DNA of 64,000 nucleotides from NCBI RefSeq assembly GCF_003149245.1, contig NZ_QGDL01000017.1:60154-124153 (forward strand). The letters run 5' to 3'. Every line of letters begins with the position of its first letter. Position 1 is the stretch's first letter. The position numbers and the translations under genes are program-made. The notes beneath the pieces were generated by a model. The model was not told the DNA's origin. It saw only the letters and a list, made by a program, of their open reading frames with translations, and made no database searches. Positions 1-7,619 of this stretch are shown piece after piece. This DNA is from Faecalicatena orotica (GTDB taxonomy: Bacteria; Bacillota; Clostridia; Lachnospirales; Lachnospiraceae).

Positions 1-546
1 GTCCGTATCCTTGGGCAATGGTATAATCTCAATGGGAACAGGAGAGGTGCGTTTAATGGCTTCCATGAAGACCTCAAACTGTTCCACATTTCCTGTCAGA
101 TTGCTTGCGAGAGTGGGAAGTGGCTCACCCTCGGTTTGGGACACATCAAACACAGATACCACACGAAACATTGGTATCTGTACTTCTACCTCCTCGGTCT
201 GCACCTTACCGTTTGCATCAAGAATAGGGGCTTTTGTCTGTGGGTCGAGTTTTTCCAGTTCCTCCTTAATTTTGTACGGAGTGGGTGCAATGATTTTAAT
301 GCCTTTTTCGCCCTTTTTGACAAAGCGTGAAAAGCCATCTCGCCATTTGTTAAAGCCTGCCACAAGGGTAGCATCGGGCTTTTGCATGGAGATGAGCAGG
401 GTGTTGTTCAGTGAGTATTTATGAAAGCGGCTCATTGTCTGAAGATAGCTTTTGTATTTGTCGCTCTCAAAAAGCTCCTTAATACCAGTTTCAATGCTGT
501 CGGTTATTTCTTTTAACCGTTCTTTGTGATTTTGCTTTTCTGCCAT
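1..546 (-). CDS. ArdC-like antirestriction / ssDNA-binding protein, N-terminal part (cut by window edge)
   Basis: Only the first 182 codons lie in the window; the reading frame is open to base 1. Translation from ATG at 546 begins MAEKQNHKERLKEITDSI and contains the run YLQTMSRFHKYSLNNTLLI followed by a lysine/glycine-rich stretch GEKGIKIIAP. This matches the N-terminal ArdC-type ssDNA-binding domain found in large multidomain proteins of conjugative transposons. An AAAGGAG ribosome site lies about 7 bases upstream. A hairpin terminator separates it from the cargo gene before it. In ICEs such proteins are thought to protect incoming single-stranded DNA; the rest of this one cannot be seen. 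Confidence 0.8.
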   Translation of the reverse strand, partial: MAEKQNHKERLKEITDSIETGIKELFESDKYKSYLQTMSRFHKYSLNNTLLISMQKPDATLVAGFNKWRDGFSRFVKKGEKGIKIIAPTPYKIKEELEKLDPQTKAPILDANGKVQTEEVEVQIPMFRVVSVFDVSQTEGEPLPTLASNLTGNVEQFEVFMEAIKRTSPVPIEIIPLPKDTD

Positions 547-574
547 AGATGGTACTCCTTTCTATTTTTGGGCA

Positions 575-607
575 CGAAAAAAGCACCTACCAAGATGGCA
601 GATGCTT
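575..607 (-). terminator. Hairpin terminator after the 184-aa cargo gene
   Basis: An imperfect stem (AGCACCTACCA against TGGCAGATGCT, with mismatches) has a 3-base loop and, on the minus strand, a run of six T. It lies 30 bases upstream of the ArdC-like start. It is one of the recurrent ICE leaders of the form hairpin, U-tract, TGCC, AAAGGAG. Confidence 0.7.
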
Positions 608-623
608 TATAATCTGTTGTGAT

Positions 624-1178
624 TTATTTATCTGATAGGGATTTAAAATTGTTAATAACGTCCGAAATCGTTTCAAACCTACTATTACTATCAAAGCCTT
701 TATTATACTCGCCATAATAATGTGCGTAAACATTTACATCTGTGTTGCTTGTTAAGAATGCAATATCATCATTCATGTGGGTTAATGCTTCTTCCATCAA
801 TGCTTCAATCTCAAGTAGCTCATCATTATTATATTTACGAATTAAATCCTCCACACAAAAATCCATGTGCGGGGCGACAACCTTTCCTTTGTACATAAAT
901 CCTAAACCGATTGTATGAAATTCTTTTTTTGTATATACCACATAAGAATAATAACTATCTGTTTGTTTGTTGATTAAGGTTAGTCCGCCTTCATCAATAA
1001 TAATTTCTTTTATCTTATCAAAATCAATGTTGGAATGCCGTCCAATGGTAAGCGGCGTATTAAGTTCTTTGGATAAATCTTGGACAATGATATTCTGGTG
1101 TAGTTGGCTAAGCAGTCTGTGAATTTCTTTATAGCGTTCTTCTAAGTATTTGCATTTGCTTCTAAATTCCTCTTTCAT
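624..1178 (-). CDS. Hypothetical ICE cargo protein, 184 aa
   Basis: I do not recognise this family. The protein is soluble-looking, with no signal peptide or membrane segment. The N-terminal 40 residues are charged and helical, the middle has beta-like stretches (LTLINKQTDSYYSYVVYTKK), and an acidic helix follows near residues 115-135. It has a TAAGGAGAT ribosome site, its own promoter-like sequence upstream and a terminator downstream, so it looks like an independent transcription unit. It is inserted between topB and the ArdC-like gene, and it is clearly more AT-rich than those neighbours. This suggests a later acquisition. Function unknown. Confidence 0.75.
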   Translation of the reverse strand: MKEEFRSKCKYLEERYKEIHRLLSQLHQNIIVQDLSKELNTPLTIGRHSNIDFDKIKEIIIDEGGLTLINKQTDSYYSYVVYTKKEFHTIGLGFMYKGKVVAPHMDFCVEDLIRKYNNDELLEIEALMEEALTHMNDDIAFLTSNTDVNVYAHYYGEYNKGFDSNSRFETISDVINNFKSLSDK

Positions 1179-1220
1179 AATTAAATCTCCTTATCAAACG
1201 TAGTGACTATGTAAAATTTA

Positions 1221-1248
1221 ATTATATTTTACCATACAAATCCGCCAA
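1221..1248 (-). promoter_or_regulatory. Promoter of the 184-aa cargo gene
   Basis: On the minus strand TTGGCG (1248-1243) and TATAAT (1226-1221) are separated by 16 bases, in the AT-rich gap between topB and the cargo gene. It is supported by position and -10 quality; the -35 has two mismatches and the spacer is one base short. Confidence 0.5.
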
Positions 1249-1275
1249 AAGTCCATTCACAAACTAACAAAATTT

Positions 1276-3333
1276 CTATTTTTTGCCAAACTCCATTTTA
1301 AAATTCACAAACTGCCCACCTGTATCATCAAGAACAGCAACACAATCGTATGTCTTGCCTGTCTTTTCGGAATAGCAGCCAGTGAGGGATACTTTCCCGC
1401 TTTTCAAAAGCTCCGTAACAATCGTTTTTGTTACGGTCTTTTTCTTTGCTGTAAAAAAGCAGTTTTCTTTCCAAATGGCAAAGCCGCAAGCCCTGTCGGA
1501 ACAACAAAAGCCCTTTTTGTTCTCGGTAACAGTACCGCCGCAGCGAGGGCATTTGCCAATGCTCTCACGGTGTGATGGGAACAGGGTATCAGCTCCCTTA
1601 ATCATTTCATAGGTCTTTACAAGGGCAGAGATCATATCCACAATCTCGGATAAAAAAGCATTGGAGGTCAGCTCTCCACGCTCCACAAGTTTCAACTTTT
1701 CTTCCCATTCGGCGGTCATCAATGGGGATTGCACCTGTTCCGGCAGTACGGTAATGAGGGCTGTGCCTTTGTGGGTGGCAGTGAAATATTTCACCTTTTT
1801 ATCGCCTTTTCTTTCTGCAAGTCCTGACTTAATCAGCTTTTCCAAAATGCCTGCTCTTGTTGCCGGAGTGCCAATGCCTTTACGCTCGGTATCAACCTCG
1901 GCTTTGTTGGCATTTTCCATAGAAGAAAGCAGGGTGTCGTCTGTAAAGGGCTTGGGCGGTGAGGTTTTGCCCTCCTTAATTTCAGCCTTTGCGGTCAAGA
2001 CATCGCCCTGGGCGATACTCGGCAGGGCTTGGTCTTTTTCTTCTTTTTCCTGCTCGCCTTTGTAAAGTCGCTGCACCGCCTTAAAGCCCTCTTGGGTGAC
2101 GGTCTTGCCCTTGGTAGTAAAAACAGCCCCACCGCATTTTGCTGTGATAACTGTTTCACTGTATCGGTGGGCATCGCCTATGGCAACTAAAAGACGAATG
2201 GCAAGGAGCAGCAGCGTTTCACGCTCTCCGGCAGGTAAGTTCTGTACATCAAGCCCCTTGATATTCATAGTGGGGATAATGGCATGGTGGTCGCTGACTT
2301 TGGAGCTGTCAATGACCTGTGCTGTGTTTACAGACAGTTTCTCTTTAGGCATAAAAAATTCCGCCGTAGCGTTGGCTAAGACGGAAAGACTATTTTCCAT
2401 ATCCTCGGTTAAAAATCGGCTGTCTGTTCGGGGATAGGTGATATATTTCTTTTCATAAAGGCTCTGTGCATAAGATAGGGTCTGCTCGGCGGTAAAGCCT
2501 AACAGCTTATTTGCTTCACGCTGTAAGGTGGTAAGGTCATAGAGCTTGGGCGGTTTTTCTGTCTTTTCCTTTTGCTCCACACTCTCTATGGTAACGCTCT
2601 GACCGTCACAAGCCTGTAAAATTGTCGTAGCCTGTACTTTGTTTTTCAGCTTTTCACCTATAAGGGAAAATCCATTACAGGCAAGATGTACGGTATAAAA
2701 CGGCTCGGGCTTAAAAATGGAGATGGCGGCATCATGCTCACAAATCATGGCAAGGGTGGGCGACATCACTCGCCCGACATTAAGTGTCTGCCCATAAAGA
2801 ACAGAGAAAAGACGGGTGGCATTGATGCCCACAATCCAGTCGGCTTTTGCCCTGCACAGTGCCGCTTGATAAAGGTTGTCATATCCCTTGCTGTCCTTTA
2901 GGTTTTCAAAACCTTTTTGAATGGCGGTATCCTCAAGGGAGGAAATCCAAAGTCTTTTAATAGGCTTCTTACAGTTTGCTTTCTCATAGACAAGACGGAA
3001 GATGAGTTCGCCCTCTCGCCCTGCATCGGTGGCACAGATAACGGTGTCCACTTGGCTGTCATTTAACAGCTTTTTCAGCACATCAAACTGCTTTTTGGTA
3101 CTGCTTGAAACATTGTATTTCCAATGGTCGGGAAGTATGGGCAAATCCTCATACTTCCACTTTGCATATTTTTCATCGTAGCTGTCAGCGGCGGCAAGCT
3201 CTACCAAATGCCCAACACACCAACTGACGATATAACCGCCGCCCTCGGTGTAGCCGTCCTTGCGGCTTGTTGCACCTAATATTTTGGCGATACTCTGTGC
3301 AACGCTTGGTTTTTCGGCAATAACTAACTGCAT
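1276..3333 (-). CDS. topB: DNA topoisomerase III (type IA), ICE-encoded
   Basis: Relaxes and decatenates single-stranded or nicked DNA; ICE copies are presumed to help processing of transferred DNA. The N-terminal Toprim domain starts MQLVIAEKPSVAQSIAKILG and contains the acidic motif ATDAGREGELIF. The active-site tyrosine is in YITYPRTDS, around residue 300. A C-terminal cysteine module (CPRCGG then CCSDRACG) resembles topoisomerase zinc fingers. I start it at ATG 3333 because TAAGGAGGG lies directly upstream and the alignment to TopB begins there; an upstream in-frame ATG at 3378 would add 15 unrelated residues overlapping the preceding small gene. About 685 aa, the normal length. It lies 4 bases after the 54-aa gene. 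Confidence 0.95.
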   Translation of the reverse strand: MQLVIAEKPSVAQSIAKILGATSRKDGYTEGGGYIVSWCVGHLVELAAADSYDEKYAKWKYEDLPILPDHWKYNVSSSTKKQFDVLKKLLNDSQVDTVICATDAGREGELIFRLVYEKANCKKPIKRLWISSLEDTAIQKGFENLKDSKGYDNLYQAALCRAKADWIVGINATRLFSVLYGQTLNVGRVMSPTLAMICEHDAAISIFKPEPFYTVHLACNGFSLIGEKLKNKVQATTILQACDGQSVTIESVEQKEKTEKPPKLYDLTTLQREANKLLGFTAEQTLSYAQSLYEKKYITYPRTDSRFLTEDMENSLSVLANATAEFFMPKEKLSVNTAQVIDSSKVSDHHAIIPTMNIKGLDVQNLPAGERETLLLLAIRLLVAIGDAHRYSETVITAKCGGAVFTTKGKTVTQEGFKAVQRLYKGEQEKEEKDQALPSIAQGDVLTAKAEIKEGKTSPPKPFTDDTLLSSMENANKAEVDTERKGIGTPATRAGILEKLIKSGLAERKGDKKVKYFTATHKGTALITVLPEQVQSPLMTAEWEEKLKLVERGELTSNAFLSEIVDMISALVKTYEMIKGADTLFPSHRESIGKCPRCGGTVTENKKGFCCSDRACGFAIWKENCFFTAKKKTVTKTIVTELLKSGKVSLTGCYSEKTGKTYDCVAVLDDTGGQFVNFKMEFGKK

Positions 3334-3337
3334 ATTC

Positions 3338-3502
3338 TTATCCCTCCTTATCCTGCTTTGTGGTTTCAACTTTTTCATGTACGATAATGAGCTTGCGGAT
3401 TTTCTGCTCCTTTTTGGGCGGTCTGCCCTTGGCAGGAGCAGAGGAATACTGCGGCTTTTGCATCATCATTTTTTCATATACGCTATCAGTAAAATAGGTC
3501 AT
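3338..3502 (-). CDS. Small basic ICE protein, 54 aa
   Basis: A short gene wedged between the DUF4366 gene and topB. Its ATG overlaps the DUF4366 stop codon (TAATG arrangement) and its stop lies 4 bases before the topB start, so translational coupling is likely. The product begins MTYFTDSVYEKMMMQKPQYS and continues with a lysine/proline-rich segment (KGRPPKKEQKIRK) that could bind nucleic acid. I know no function for it. Support comes from the tight packing and the codon structure rather than from homology. Confidence 0.7.
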   Translation of the reverse strand: MTYFTDSVYEKMMMQKPQYSSAPAKGRPPKKEQKIRKLIIVHEKVETTKQDKEG

Positions 3503-4215
3503 TACACATCGTCCTCGCTTTCCTCTGCAAAGTCCTCCTGTTCCTCAGTGACAGGCTCGTATTCCTCATCATCGTCATCATCACTGTAATCATATTCGTT
3601 TACATTAGGATTGCTCTGTGGCTTCGCCTTGTTCTTTACTACCTTAAAATAATAGAAAGCACCGCCGCCTACCAAGCCAAATACAAGTAGAAGTGCCAAA
3701 ATACCCATAGGGCTTGATTTCTCTTTTTCGGGCTGTGGCTCGTCAGTAGGTTCTGTTACTTCGGGTGCTTTTCCTGTACATTTTGTTTTATCGGTGCTGC
3801 ATACAGGGCAATCGGCATTTACCGCACCCACTTCGCATTTGTCCGTGCAAGAGCAAACTTTTGGCTCAACGGTGCCGTCCTCCATAAGGGCAAGCAGGTC
3901 GGCTTCATCTACCATATTCAGCAGATAAACATTGTCCTCCTTGCTTGCACGGTCAATGACAAGGTAGAAGTAGTTGCCGTTTTTGGATACGGCGGTAATA
4001 AATTGCTTATCAATCTCGTCTGTTCGTTCCAAATCGTCCACAAGGGTTAAATTGCCCTCGGGGGTAAGGGGAACGGACGGTGTTTCGGTCTGCTCGGGTT
4101 TGGGAGCTGTGGTATCTTCGCAACCGCCACTGGCAAAGGCTGTGGCAGAAAAAGCGGTAAAGCAAAGCACCGTCATAATCATAACGGCAAAAATACGGAT
4201 TTTAGTTTTCTTCAT
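3502..4215 (-). CDS. DUF4366 family secreted/membrane ICE protein
   Basis: 237 aa. It has an N-terminal signal peptide (residues 1-28, ending near ATAFASGG), an extracellular domain containing ITAVSKNGNYFYLVIDR, and a cysteine-rich stretch (CSCTDKC, then CPVCSTDKTKC). A single membrane segment lies near residues 168-190, and the cytoplasmic tail is very acidic and rich in aspartate, glutamate and tyrosine. This layout is typical of the DUF4366 proteins found beside CHAP hydrolase and DUF4315 genes in CTn-type transfer modules. It probably forms part of the cell-surface transfer apparatus, but no biochemical role is known to me. It overlaps the DUF4315 gene by 14 bases and the next small gene by one. 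Confidence 0.88.
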   Translation of the reverse strand: MKKTKIRIFAVMIMTVLCFTAFSATAFASGGCEDTTAPKPEQTETPSVPLTPEGNLTLVDDLERTDEIDKQFITAVSKNGNYFYLVIDRASKEDNVYLLNMVDEADLLALMEDGTVEPKVCSCTDKCEVGAVNADCPVCSTDKTKCTGKAPEVTEPTDEPQPEKEKSSPMGILALLLVFGLVGGGAFYYFKVVKNKAKPQSNPNVNEYDYSDDDDDEEYEPVTEEQEDFAEESEDDV

Positions 4216-4453
4216 TTTTCATTTCCTCCTGTTTTTCAGATGAAAAAGGCACACCGCTTTTGCTGCGGTATGCCGTAATCACATCGGTTAAGTTTTCTGT
4301 GCTGATTTTTGCACCTCGGATAAGCCCGATAATTTCAAGGTTTTCAAACTCGGTCTTTTGCTTGTTCAGCTCATTCCATTTTCCTTGCAAAAGCTCCATT
4401 TTATCCTCGATTTTCTTCATATCGGACAATACTTTTTTCAGTTTTGCGTTCAA
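4202..4453 (-). CDS. DUF4315 family protein
   Basis: An 83-aa, almost wholly helical protein. Residues 1-40 form a probable coiled coil rich in lysine and glutamate (MNAKLKKVLSDMKKIEDKME). A short motif follows, IIGLIRGAKISTENLTDVI, typical of the DUF4315 proteins always found between the CHAP hydrolase and DUF4366 genes in this ICE class. It starts 12 bases after the hydrolase stop and overlaps the following gene, so it is part of the same transfer operon. Function unknown. Confidence 0.88.
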   Translation of the reverse strand: MNAKLKKVLSDMKKIEDKMELLQGKWNELNKQKTEFENLEIIGLIRGAKISTENLTDVITAYRSKSGVPFSSEKQEEMKNEEN

Positions 4454-4465
4454 ATAGTTTCCTCC

Positions 4466-6229
4466 TTAATTCATTAGTCCATAGCCCATAATCACGCTGC
4501 TGTTTAGGTCATAATCTCTGACTTTACAGACATCGCCGGAGTTACCCTCTACGGTGTAGACACGGCTGCCATCTGTGCCGATAACAATGCCCACATGGTC
4601 GGAGCTGCCATCGTCCTCCCAATCAAAGAAGATAACATCACCGGGGGCAATGTCGCTGTATCCACGGTTTGCCCATCGTCCATTAGAGGAGAAGTACGGC
4701 ACACCTTGGCTTTGGCAGGCGGCAAACTTAGGCTCACTGTATCCTGCTTGATTAAGCACCCACGACACATAGCAGGCACACCATTCCACACGGCTGTTAA
4801 AGCCATACCATGACCAATAAGGCTGACCGCCCACATTGCCCACCTGTGAAAGTGCAATATCCACGGTATTTTGGTTGCCCGATCTTTCGCCGTTTACAAA
4901 TTCAACACCGCTTAAATCGGTGGAGGGGCTGCCGTCTATTGAGCCACCGCCAAAGAGCAGAGGTTTGTTGCCCTTGGTTTGCAGATAGACATTGTACATT
5001 TTTAGCTGTTCGGTGGTAAGCAGGCTGTTTGCCACTGTATTTATGGACTTGTTGGTGAGCTTCACATTTAAGATGTAGTAGTTATACGGCACTTCCACAG
5101 TGTAAGTGTCTGTATGAGTGTTTCCGTCCTCATCTGTCCATGTGTCCATCCTTGTTTCGGTGCGGTAGTGTACCTCTACCGTTTTGGTAAGAGTGAGCGT
5201 GTATTGCTTTTCAAAAACTCTTTGTAATTCGCCCTGCACCTCGATTGCCTTGAAATATTGCTGCAAGGCGGTAAGGTAAGAAGCGAGCTGATGAGGGTCG
5301 TGGTTGATAGGGGCTAAATCATATCGGTATTCGTCATAGCCCGAATAATCTCTTTCAATATTGTTAATCTGATTTTGTAGTGCCGTTTCCAGTGCAGTGT
5401 AATCGTCATTTGCGGCAATAAGTTCCTCATTTTCAGATGTGTAAGAGGTAGACACTACATTTGATATTGCTCCTTGAAACATTACTGAGCAGGAGGACAC
5501 CGCACCACCAATGACCGCAATGAGTAGGAACAAGGCAAGGATAATAAGCAGCACCTTTGGATTTTTGGCGATTGCAGCTGCCGACTTTGACACCGTATCC
5601 GCACCTTTTTTAACCGCTGATTTAGCGGTGGTGGCTGTGGTTTGTGCGGCTTTTGCTCCCTTGCCGTAATGGGTGGCAAGGTACTGCTTTTTAATTGCCC
5701 TCTTTTGCTGAAATCGAGAAATAGGGTTGCTTGCCGCCTGTGGGTTATCCCTCAAACTTTTCTTATAAAGAACATTTACATCGGCTTGTATGCTCTTTTT
5801 CTCTGCCTTTGCCAAGTTGCGGTAGGGCTTTAGCTTGTGGGAGTGGTAGGCACTTTGCATACGGTGAACTGTAAATTCTCCTGCCTTTTCCGTACTATGT
5901 GCCGCTTCAAGCCCCACATTGTCTTGCTCATCTTCACTAATTTTTTTGTGAATAGAAGATAGGGCGGCTCTTTGCGGAGCTTTTTTAATGCCATGCGTAA
6001 GTTTAGAGGACGGCTTTGGTTTATCCACTTCCTCAAAATGCAAACGCACCTTTGCTTTGCCTGTTTCGGCATCAAAGGTGCGTTTTTTGGTCTTAATTTT
6101 CTTTTTGGGTATCTTGGACTGTGCTTTTTCCAGTTTATCTGCCGCTTTTTCTGATTTTGTTATGGGCTTTTCTAAAGTGGGGTCGGCTCGTTCTTCTTCG
6201 GTAAATTGTAGCTTTGATTGTCTTTTCAT
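4466..6229 (-). CDS. Membrane-anchored CHAP-domain peptidoglycan hydrolase (VirB1-like, CD1107 family)
   Basis: Probably opens the cell wall locally for the mating channel. Residues 1-215 are cytoplasmic, basic and lysine/alanine rich. A membrane segment lies near 225-250 (VLLIILALFLLIAVIGG). A helical stalk follows, then a C-terminal CHAP amidase/endopeptidase domain from about residue 465. Its likely catalytic residues are Cys in EWCACYVSW, His in SSDHVGIV and Glu in VEGNSGD. I use ATG 6229 (AAGGAGGTC upstream) rather than the in-frame ATG 6256: the extra codons read MPKIKKGG, which is simply the leader and ribosome-site sequence translated. It lies after VirB4 and the 419-aa cargo gene. 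Confidence 0.92.
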   Translation of the reverse strand: MKRQSKLQFTEEERADPTLEKPITKSEKAADKLEKAQSKIPKKKIKTKKRTFDAETGKAKVRLHFEEVDKPKPSSKLTHGIKKAPQRAALSSIHKKISEDEQDNVGLEAAHSTEKAGEFTVHRMQSAYHSHKLKPYRNLAKAEKKSIQADVNVLYKKSLRDNPQAASNPISRFQQKRAIKKQYLATHYGKGAKAAQTTATTAKSAVKKGADTVSKSAAAIAKNPKVLLIILALFLLIAVIGGAVSSCSVMFQGAISNVVSTSYTSENEELIAANDDYTALETALQNQINNIERDYSGYDEYRYDLAPINHDPHQLASYLTALQQYFKAIEVQGELQRVFEKQYTLTLTKTVEVHYRTETRMDTWTDEDGNTHTDTYTVEVPYNYYILNVKLTNKSINTVANSLLTTEQLKMYNVYLQTKGNKPLLFGGGSIDGSPSTDLSGVEFVNGERSGNQNTVDIALSQVGNVGGQPYWSWYGFNSRVEWCACYVSWVLNQAGYSEPKFAACQSQGVPYFSSNGRWANRGYSDIAPGDVIFFDWEDDGSSDHVGIVIGTDGSRVYTVEGNSGDVCKVRDYDLNSSVIMGYGLMN

Positions 6230-6255
6230 AAGACCTCCTTTCTTGATTTTAGGCA

Positions 6256-6287
6256 TAAGAAAAGCGCCGCTGTCATAGCGACGCTTT
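6256..6287 (-). terminator. Hairpin terminator after the 419-aa cargo gene
   Basis: The stem AAAGCGCCGCT / AGCGACGCTTT has one mismatch and a 5-base loop, followed on the minus strand by TTTTCTTATGCC and then the AAAGGAGG of the CHAP gene. The U-tract is weak, but the arrangement matches the other ICE leaders. Confidence 0.65.
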
Positions 6288-6297
6288 AGAAAATAAG

Positions 6298-7557
6298 TTA
6301 AACAAATAAGTCAAATACTACAAGCTGCACTGCAATAGAAGTTGAACTCAATTCATCTTTCACAAACTCACAAACCCATTCGTTTGCTTCTACAGAAAGT
6401 TTGTGCTTGCATAGCGCGTTTGTAGACAAAGAGTTCTCTATAACTTTTAGCAACTTGCAAAAATCCTTATTATCTTTATTGAAAATAATAATTGAAGTTT
6501 TAGCATCTCTCCAAGTGGTATAGCTGAACAACTGTTCAATAGCATCCAGTAGGTTCTTTTCGCCATGCCATATTTTACACTCACCTATATAAGCAGCTTT
6601 GTTTTCAAACTGTATATGTATATCTGTTTTCCCAACTTTACTAAATGTTTCAGCAGATGCAATTCCTTGGTAGTGAGTGTTCAGGTTTGATAATATAACA
6701 TCTCGCAATTCTTCTTCACTAAACTTGGCAAATGTTCGAGCTGTTTTTTCCATTGATGTGCCGGACAAATGAATAATTCGTTTAATATTATCGTAATCGT
6801 GTGAAGAAATTTGATATTGCTTTTCAGGCGGCTTTGCTTTAGGAATTTCCGGCTTTCTGACAGTTGCTTTTTTCATTGCAATCGGTGTAATATTGGGCGC
6901 ATTTGGATTTAGTTTGAGCGGAATATCTAATTTCTCACCCATTAAGACAAAATCGTTTGCTTTCTTTTTCCTGTTTTCCAATGCAGAGCGGACGCAATCC
7001 TCTAAGCCTTTATTATAACTTTCCACCTCCTGATTTATATGTTCTATTGTATCAATATACGTTTTGAATTCTTGCGAAATTTTTGATGCAATAAACTCTT
7101 TTGCGTTTTCTTTTTCTTGTAATTCTTGTTTAGTGTATTCAAGTGTGAACGTAATTTCCCCATATTTTTCTTCGGTGCTTTTAACAATGCTTTCGACAGG
7201 AAAGCGTGACATGTAAAAGGTAGATGGTCTTAAATAAAGCAATTCACTATCACCATCAAAGGGAATTGAAAATGTAATTTTATAACCATCAATTTGATAA
7301 TATTCGGGTTCATAGTCACTATGTCTGCTAAAATGATTATATTTTCTAACAGTAGTTTCAGATAAGTTTTGTGTGATATTGTCCATAAATAAAGTAATAG
7401 GTTGTAGCTTATATTCATCGACAAAATATACAGCCCATTCATCAAAATCTGCTGTTAAGATTTTTTCGTCAGAAAAGCCTTTGATTGTAGCAATCATCTT
7501 CTCTGAATGTGCTCTGAATGTTGCCGTAGTTTCGCCTTTATTAAAAAGTTCAATCAT
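6298..7557 (-). CDS. Cargo protein with C-terminal PD-(D/E)XK nuclease-like domain, 419 aa
   Basis: Residues 1-165 look like a mixed alpha/beta domain, residues 150-200 are coiled-coil-like, and a proline-rich linker lies near 215-245. A C-terminal domain follows from about 265. It contains VGKTDIHIQFENKAAYIGEC followed by KIW, i.e. a D...E-x-K arrangement typical of restriction-endonuclease-fold nucleases; the pattern TDI-(about 14)-GECK is also seen in orphan nuclease-like proteins. No membrane segment. It sits between VirB4 and the CHAP hydrolase, which are normally adjacent, with an extended -10 upstream and a terminator downstream. The sequence is AT-rich compared with neighbours. A defence or DNA-processing role is inferred from fold and context only. 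Confidence 0.75.
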   Translation of the reverse strand: MIELFNKGETTATFRAHSEKMIATIKGFSDEKILTADFDEWAVYFVDEYKLQPITLFMDNITQNLSETTVRKYNHFSRHSDYEPEYYQIDGYKITFSIPFDGDSELLYLRPSTFYMSRFPVESIVKSTEEKYGEITFTLEYTKQELQEKENAKEFIASKISQEFKTYIDTIEHINQEVESYNKGLEDCVRSALENRKKKANDFVLMGEKLDIPLKLNPNAPNITPIAMKKATVRKPEIPKAKPPEKQYQISSHDYDNIKRIIHLSGTSMEKTARTFAKFSEEELRDVILSNLNTHYQGIASAETFSKVGKTDIHIQFENKAAYIGECKIWHGEKNLLDAIEQLFSYTTWRDAKTSIIIFNKDNKDFCKLLKVIENSLSTNALCKHKLSVEANEWVCEFVKDELSSTSIAVQLVVFDLFV

Positions 7558-7583
7558 TAGTCCACCGCCCTTCTATATGTTGT

Positions 7584-7592
7584 ATTATACCA
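7584..7592 (-). promoter_or_regulatory. Extended -10 promoter of the 419-aa cargo gene
   Basis: On the minus strand the sequence TGGTATAAT, an extended -10, lies 27 bases upstream of the ATG at 7557, in the gap after VirB4. No good -35 is visible, as is usual for extended -10 promoters. Confidence 0.45.
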
Positions 7593-7619
7593 CCTCCTTT
7601 CTCCAAAATGTAGCACTCT

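Noticed and set aside
3334..3378. Upstream start for topB at 3378
   Set aside because: The extra 15 codons lie within the small 54-aa gene and its TAAGGAGGG site; the conserved TopB start is at 3333.
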